The notes under the pieces are model-generated. The model saw nothing but the letters and a program-made list of their open reading frames with translations. It ran no database searches and was not told the origin of the DNA. From NCBI GenBank assembly GCA_008931825.1, contig QXVZ01013549.1:1-28016 (forward strand): a stretch of DNA of 28,016 nucleotides, read 5' to 3'. This DNA is from Phallusia fumigata (taxonomy: Eukaryota > Chordata > Ascidiacea > Phlebobranchia > Ascidiidae). Numbering within the stretch: position 1 is the first letter of the stretch; every line of letters starts with the position of its first letter. A program made the translations under genes and the position numbers. Positions 12,101 to 21,100 of this stretch are shown here, piece by piece.

Positions 12101-15100
12101 GTTCCACACATTTTCCGTCGTTCATCACTGTGCCCTCGGGACAGGCGCAACCTTCGTGGCAGGAGGTTTGCACACAAGCCAAGTGCATGTTGTCGCAGGT
12201 ACGCTGACACTCGGTACAGTTGTTCCAGATCATTCCCTACATAGGCAACAAAAGCATCAACAAGTTATGCTTCGTATAGACCAGAGATTCTCAAAGTGGG
12301 GTCCGCGGTCCCCTAGGGGTTCGTGAAAAGATTTGAAGTGGACCGCAAAACGTCTACAAGCTCTCTTGGACGATATTTCACATAATTGCTTGTGATATCA
12401 CAAGAAACATAACACGATTGTAGCACACACAAATACTGAAAAGAAACAAAACACAGGGTAGCTTTAAATGATATATGTTAGCGCAGTCTCCAACCGGGGA
12501 GAAATTTTATGAGTTAAGAGGAGGAAATTCCCCTTTATACTTAAGTTATTCATGATGAGTGTTGTATTTTTTTTAGGTTGACCAGTGGTTTCAAACCTTT
12601 TACTATTACTTTATATCACTTCTTGTCTAGTAAATTTCAAATAAACAAGAGTGGGGGAATTCATCAAAAGTTTCGAAGACCACTGTTCCACCGTATTTTG
12701 ATGCTGGGATTTGTCCTTTAGGTTGTTATGCAGACCAAGGATCACGGCACCCTCATATAAGACCTCACACAGGTTAGGGCAAACTATTTAACACAGCAAA
12801 AGTAAGCGCTTATCGCTAGCATTGCATGTAGCGAATTTAAGTTCTGGTTTAACGACGACCCTGTAATACTGGGATTACGCATGTAAAGTTTAAACAGGAA
12901 TAAACTTACGTTTTCGCAAACATTTTGTTTCGTGCATCCTGATATTGTGTTACACTTCCACGCTCCGTTGTTGCACGTGCATTGCTCACACAGCGACTGG
13001 CGTCTATCTCCTTGCGAGAATGCGACATTTCTGTGAAAGCAAAAACATAATAGTGGAGGTAAATTATAAGAGTCTGGGTTAGCACAGTGGTTGCGATTCT
13101 TTTGTGTTTCATGTCCATCTCTGCAAATTATTTTGTACACCCTTGGCAGAACATGTGTAAAACTCCGAAAACAATTTGTAAAAATAGTAGCAAACTTTTT
13201 TTAATAGTAGCAGATCACGATTTTACTCCCCCACGTGGCGAGGTGGTCAGACAGGTGTTTCCCAAGAGTATGTTGTGCCCAAATTGTCTATGTTTAAAAA
13301 TGGTAACGCAACATCTTGTTACTGGATTCATTTTTTAGATTGCCACTATGTGGTCGTGCGCTCCAAGATGGGAACAACTGGGCTAGCATCTTATTGTCAA
13401 AATAAAGGAAATGTGCTACCCACAGTTTTTGGTTATGTTCACGTGAATATGTGACGGTTACCTGTAGTAGCAAGTGCAGTCAGAGACATTCACACACGAT
13501 TCCATGAACGAGTCGTAAACCTGACCAATCGGACAACGACAGCCTTCCACGCATTCGGAATTCTGCACAAAATCAAGCAAACGTTTTAGTTAGAAAAATC
13601 TCAAATGTTTTAGTTTGTGAAAATTCCATTTGAATAAGCGCCGTTTGGTTATGGCCACAGCGTGAATGACTTTATTTGAGACATTTACAGTATAAAATGA
13701 CAGGAGCTGTTAACTGCTTTAAATCGGCAACCCTATAATCCAAATTACAGATACACAATTTGTCTTTTCACAAGAAAAGGATACATTTTACTATCGTGCC
13801 CACACCTTGTTTAGCGTACAGATTCGTGCGACAGTGTCTTAAAGCAATCGTATTAAAAGGATAAATTTTCGACTGCCTAAGCAGTGTTTCTCAAACTTTT
13901 TTTCGATGCGACGTCTTTAGAAAACTTGGTTTGAATTTTGACCAACCAGCGATAAGAATTTTATAAAGACGATTGTTGTATATATTTTTTTATTGACGCA
14001 AAAGCAAAAAGCTGCAAAATAGAATTATTGTGCGACGCCCTTGGAAGATTGAAAGGCACCGCGGCTCACAGTTTGAAAACAACGGGCCTACGCCGCCACT
14101 CACATATGCTTCATTATTTCCCAGCCAGCACTGGTATTAACACTACAAAACACAATAGTACACAATTCGATTTTAAATAGTCTCAACAAGAAGATACAAG
14201 CCAGTATTTGTGTGTGAAACATTTTCGACAAACGCTGTTGTCACCATCAGGTATGTCGTTAGTGGAAACGTAGAAAATGTTTTACACACAAGTACTGGCT
14301 TGTATCTTCTTACTGATACAAAAAACTATTTTTGCGAAACAAGCACATACCGCTTTGCACTGGTCCTCAGTCCCGTTACTGATCATTTGACATGTAACCT
14401 CGCAATCTGCGCCTCCACATTCATCCCATACTCGACCGTTGGGACAACTGACCGCACAACCGGCCGCCTCTCGCCATGAGGGGGTTTCCACGATCGGGCT
14501 CCCCGCTAGTGCGCATGCGCGAGCATATGCGCTCATCACTGTGCACTTACACGCTTCGCCGTCTGCCTGGAACTTGTGCAGACAATGGCATACGTCATGC
14601 TCGCACATTGTGACGTAAGGAGCCGGATCGACGATGAGGTTGCATTTTTGGAAGGCTCCTAAAAGTTATATGGGTTTGAGAACAATAAGATGATTAAAAT
14701 TGTATTCGCATTAATGTTGTTTCCCTATTTCTTCCATGCGAAGGCCTTCTTTACACATTTCCGCTAGATGGCAGCAACATTCAGAGGTAAAAACCTACGG
14801 CTTGCGGGCCATATGCGTGCGGCCCACTTGACTATTAGCCCGCATCAGAATTAGTTTGGCTTCATCATACGGTTCAATGTTAAATATAAATCGCCAATGA
14901 CGGCGAAAACATCTCAAGGGAATACTTATACATAAACATTTAACGGCTATGACTTTTGATGCACATTGAACAGTCAAGCGGGGCGCAGATTTTCCACCCC
15001 TCTGCAAGGGCAAGGTGTGCACGGTATGCTTTTTTGTTAAAACTAGTCAACTTCCTAATAAAAAGGACTCTTATACAGGCACCCATTATTAAGTTTTTGT

Positions 15101-18100
15101 CATAATCCGTGGTCAAGAGATATTGCCGAAAATGTACGAAAAATAAAACTGTAGCAGGCAAAAAAAACCTTCTTAATATAAAATACAGTTACAAAGTATC
15201 ACTTAAACCTCCGCTTACCAAGCTTCAAAGCCGAACACATAACACTGGCATGTGTGGCGTACTGGCTGGCAATCACACAAGCATCGACAGTCACACCAGT
15301 GGTTGCCTCATTCGCCTGACAAGATACGTCAGTTTTCCACGAGTTTGCAAAGTCGGCCGCATTGATGGTGGTGGCGCCAGAGGGCAGTGTGTAGTCGTCT
15401 TGCTGATTGAGGTTGTAGATGCCACAGAGACCTTGCACCTGTATAAAGTTCTCTGATTTTAGTTGTTTCGTTCATTTCTAATGACAAAATGACACAAAGC
15501 TTCCGTATGTTTGTCCCTGGCTCCCTGCTAGGAGATTTTATCCAGTTAAACTTAACTTCAGTTAGATTAAAATTTGAGAGAAATAGTGTAAAATGCAGTC
15601 AGAATCAGTCCGTACAAGTATAAGGCATATGTATTTTGCCTAAATCGGCAACGTCTATTTGAATAAGTAACTGACAATGCCAATTAAGGCAAAATATATG
15701 TTAAAATATATGAGACTGTTTCTCTTAAACTTTGAGATTTTCCATAATTTGTACAAAGACCATTGGTACCTATGGCGACTGTTTGAGGTTTAGGCATGGG
15801 CAATACACAACGTTCTTAATTTCACTAAGGTTTTACTTGTGGACACAAGCAACATATGTCCAAATTCAAACAGTAAGGAAAGAAATAAAAGGAAACGACA
15901 TATTCGATTGTGTAAAATTTGTCGTAGTAGAGCAATACCCAGCTAAACCACAAAATTTTTTTTGCTAAAAGCGCCATTTCACCAAAATGTAAGGCCCTTC
16001 ATTTAGCAACGTCTCTCAAAAAGTTAACACAAACCTTGTTTTTGAAGGATGGAATAAGTTTCAGGTAAATCCGGTGTTGGCCGTCCCAGGTAAGTTCCAT
16101 ACCAGAGTCGGTACGCATTTTCAGGAAGGAGGTCGACAACCGCTGAAAGTGGACACCGATGGCGCTGTCGGTATGCGGAAGTTCCAGCAGGTTGTTCCCA
16201 CGCCTAACTCTGCCGTTGGCCTCAAATCTACAAATAGGGGTTTGAAATTTGTTGTGAATCCGACACATTAGATTGTGACAATGATTCTTAATCTTTTTAT
16301 TCCCTAGACCCCCTTTGAGTTGATTTGAGTTGAGTTTATTTCGCTTGGTGAATAAAAAACATAGCGACACAATTGCACTAAATCAATCGGGGGGGGGGGG
16401 GGAGCTGCGCAACGTTAGAACGTTATGAGGCTTAAAAAATTGGAGGCCACAATTGGTGGGTCGTGGTTGAAAACATCAGTATATTAACAAGAGAAACCAA
16501 TTTCCCCCTGTACTTTATACATGGCTTGCAATGAAAGCTTCAGGCAAGATTCCAGTATCAAAAATGCTCAAGTATATAATTCACAGCTTAATGCTTGCTA
16601 ATACTGATAACGGTTTTAGCAAAATATAAATGTCTTTAAAATATAAGAGTAGATTACGTAATATTTAATGAGATTCTTTCTAAACAACTAGTTTCTACAC
16701 ATTAAACACAAAACACGAATCGCTATGCTACGGGTCACGACACTTTGAAAAGCAGAATTACCTGTACACCTCTCCCTCCCACAGTTTGATTGAAACCGTC
16801 TTCCTGCACGGATCAGAATCGTAGAAACCACATCCGGGACTCTGGACCCAAATGGCGAAGGGCTGGTCGGCTCCGAATCGGGATTGAGCAAGGACGTACT
16901 CGCAACCACCCGAAAACTGCAAAAATATTAAGAAATTGTTGTTTTGTTTATTAAAACGATTGGCTTGTACGCTAACAGCTGGTTCAATACTCTTGTTTCA
17001 AAACGCTTTTATATGCTGCAAGCTTGGCCTACGAGATTGGATCCAGCAGGTAAATTGTTTCGGGGCCCGAGATCGACAGAGTGCAGGACATGACCGAAGG
17101 ACCGCTTAAACGACGTGTTCACACATACATAGGCCTTCACATAATCGTTTATATGATCTTTAAATGTGTATCTGATCAATTTTAATGCACGATAAACTAC
17201 TAAATAGCCTCAATTCTTATTTCCACACAATTTTGCAAGTAGTATAGCTCTAAATGAGCTTCACCGCCTTGAAAAACAATTTTATTTGAGGCTCCGGCTC
17301 AAAACAATGCAAAGCCCTACTTTAAAAACATACAAACCATACGCAAGCATGCTTAAGACGCGTAACACAATAGCGGCAAATACCTGGTAGTTCTTGCCAT
17401 CAAAAGTGATGAAATGGTCTTCACCGATCGCCGAGCAGATGGCCGGGCATTCCTTCTCTGTGCAGTTCCACCTTCCCTTCTCGCAAGTGCTGCGATCCAA
17501 TTACAATCATTATTTACTCACACGCAGTGACATCAACAATCCACAAGCGTAACTGATGTAATTGCCACCATCTTAAAACATCGGCATTAAAGATTCTATC
17601 CTATGCAAACAGTTTAACAGTGTTTTACAACTTTTATTCTTACAACGTCCCCCTCAATAGAAAATCAAAAAAAAATTATTTCATAAGCAGCAATATAATT
17701 TGCTTAATCAACAAGCAATTGGGAAATATAGCAGCCAATTTTCTAAAAATTCGACCAAATTACTTTTATTGGTCGTCTGAAGAGATTCATGACGAAATTT
17801 GCCTTGTCGTTATATTCCGTTTGAACTGTCCAACTTTCTCTCAACGCCTATATTGAGAACCACTAGTTTAACACTTACCAGTTGTTGCAGTCTTGTGTAA
17901 TCACTTCTTTGTTTTTGTAATACTCGCCAGCACGAGTACACGGGCACTGCTCCTTGGCCACGCATGAGTTGGTGCTCTCGTCGAACACTGTGCCTGTTAC
18001 ATACGGTGTGTTACGTAACAAAGACGACTTTTTTGTTTTGGAATTCTAGAACACTACGATTGACAATAACCAAACTAGGCAAAGATTAGCTAAATGGGAT

Positions 18101-21100
18101 TTAATGGGATTAGCTAAAAATTTGGTAAACGCTTTAACAACTCTTGTTACAAATATACTGGCCCAATACAGTTTCTAAAAGCGGCATGCTTCATTCATCA
18201 AACGTTTCGGCAATACCTTATGCCATCTTCAGAGATACAATAAAGTTTGCAACAGACACGCAGGTACCAGACACTTACTTCTTGAATAGTTCAACTATTA
18301 TTCGTGGCCACTTAGTCCGTTTCGATAACGCTCCAAAATTTATAGATCTCATGTCAAATTTGCGCATAAGAGCGTGTTTTTACCATGTAGAACATTGTTT
18401 TGACTATAAAAAGTCGTTGTTACAACGTCACCAATACCTTGTGGGCAGTGGCAGCCATCGACACAGATGTTGTTGGGGCATTCAGCGCCGAAACCGAAGT
18501 TGCTACAAGTGTCTGGACAAGCCGTTCCACATTCGCTGTAAACCATACCGCCGGGACACGAAACAGCTGAAACAACAGAACATGCAAGTTGAATGTATTT
18601 TGTGTGGAAATTTAAAGTGCTTTTTGGCCTTTACTGCACGAATTAACGTAAAACTCTCAAGTTTAGTTCATAGATCAAGATGTCAGATTTAGAAAAATGC
18701 GCCAATTATAATTTTTGGGGATTGATAATACATTAAACATGTACACGGGCGCACGAAAATATTAATTCACCAAAATTGGATAATTAGTTAGGGACTGTAG
18801 ACGGGACTCAAAAGTAACATGTTTCGAAAGATTTGCTTGCGAGCGAAAGGCTGGTTTTAACCAGTACAATGCTTATTACATTTTCAATTCCTGTTTTCGA
18901 CTTACGGCAAAGGTCTAACGTTCTCCAGTCGAGAACAACATGAAAGTAGGCGCATGTGCGCGAGTATTGTGTGAAAGTGTCGCACGAATATTCCTTGTAG
19001 CTACTTAATCCACCAGCACACACGTCCATCACGCAACGCTGAACGTATTCCTACAAAAAAGGTAGGAAACGTAGAATAAAGATGCTGTTGGAAAGGTTGG
19101 TAATTTAATTGAAGGAAATCAAAAGAAAAACGGCCACTATAATGCTGTTGCTTTTTCGTAAACATTTGATTTCCCGAAAATGTTGATTCAAATTGTAGTA
19201 ATGGTTATATTCCAGAATCATTCTTCTGAGACAGGCTTAAACAATAAAGGTTTCATTGTGAAACTTATATGACCCGTTGAGATCCCATTGAGGCTTATAT
19301 AAAACGTCAAATGTACATCGTTCTGGCCATTTGAAAAAAGCTATAGACATCCAACACCCATATCCTGCATTAAATATTACCGAAATGAATATCTACACAA
19401 CGAAACTTGTAAAAGAAACAGTCAACCTTGAAAAAGGATCGTACACTTACATTCGGATCAACCACTTTGTGGCAAGCCGAAAAGCTGTCGCCTAGCAACA
19501 GGCGGCAGTGGATCTCCACCTCAGCAAGGTCCTCTTGGGAATAGGAGGCGCATGGATGAGCGACATCTAGCGGCACAGCTTGGCATGCGAACGAACTTGC
19601 TTCATCATTGACGTGGAAGAAATTTCCGAACGCGTTAACGTTGTCGAATGACTGCAAGTAAGGGGTTAAAAGTAAATTATAATGAGGTGGTTTTGCGTGC
19701 ACAGAACTATTGTGTTTATTTCGCTTGGTGAAAAAAATCATAGCGACACAATAGCACTGAACCAGCTTGGAGATAGCTGCGCAACGTTAGGACGTTATGA
19801 ATTGAAGAGGCCACGACTGGCGGGTGGCGCTGCAGCTACCTTGCACCATACGCAGGTGTTGCAAAAACATGTTTGAATAAAATGGAAAAGTATGCTCTGT
19901 TCATTGGCCATCAGTACGTATTGCATGGTAAACTTATCAGAACCACACATTTTTGAATAAAGAAACGCAATTGAAACACAATAATTCCTAACTGCAATTT
20001 AAAATCTTAGAATTGTTGGCAATGTAAACTATTGCGCAGTGCTGTCTATGCGCTTTCTGACGACAAAAGTGACATCAGGCAGCAACCGCAGCTGCTTGTT
20101 GTTCCAAGAAGTGACGTCACACAAAGACAGTCAGCTCATTAACTTTCAATGGCCATATTGTTCCTGATCCCCTCGAGGCAATCGTGTTTTGACATGCAAC
20201 GAACATCCCTTGCGGTACTCGTGTACATACTGTCGGGGTAGCGTGGCCGAGTGGTCTAAGGTGCTGGTTTAAGGCACCAGTCATTTCGATGGCGTGGGTT
20301 CGAATCCCACCGCTGCCAATTCGCCTTTTGATTTTTCTAACTCTGTATTAACCAAATGCTAGTCCCAAACAGTCCTCCACTAATTTTGGCTTGACACAAA
20401 ATATGTTTACCCATTTTAAATGAATGATATTTTTAAATTTGCTTGTTTAGTTTTTTTTCAACATTCACTTGTAAATTCTTCCCGAAGGCTATCACTGGGT
20501 GACTTCGTTGTTTTGGATGTTGCGTTAACCCCTGTGCCTTAGTCAACACGGTAGCGTGGGCGAGTGGTCTAAGGCACCAGTCATTTCGATGGCGTGGGTT
20601 TGCCAATTCGATTTTTGCTTACTCATAGGGGTCTATAAATTTTTTACTGTTTTCGGCCACATTGCAGACCATTTTTTACTAACCGCCATTGAAGTCTAAG
20701 TTATTTTATGTTATAAAGGAATTTATGTATCCCACAACACAAGGGATTTGCTCGCGGCAAAAACGTGATGTAAATGCCAAGATTTTGTATGACTGTTTTC
20801 TTTTCTTATTGTCCCTGTTACAGTAGCAAAACAATTCTGACCTATACACGGTCGGCAATACATACATTTTAAAGTAAATATGCGCGATCTCATAAATTAG
20901 TATCCTCGGCTACAGGTTGCGAACCCCTGCTCTAACGAATTTGGGTGTTACGTAGTAAACGTCGTAAAAGGTGTTTGTGACGTATAATTTGCGCCAAAAC
21001 ACCATTGCGACCCCAATTGCACATAAACCTGGGCAAGCCTGTTCTAACTGTTGGCGATATAGTCGTGGCCAACATCCACTAGCTATTGTTTCTTGTTTCG

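Noticed and set aside
14790..14860. Possible hAT end near GCTTGCGGGCCATATGCG
   Set aside because: The composition resembles known hAT ends, but no matching second end or target duplication was found.
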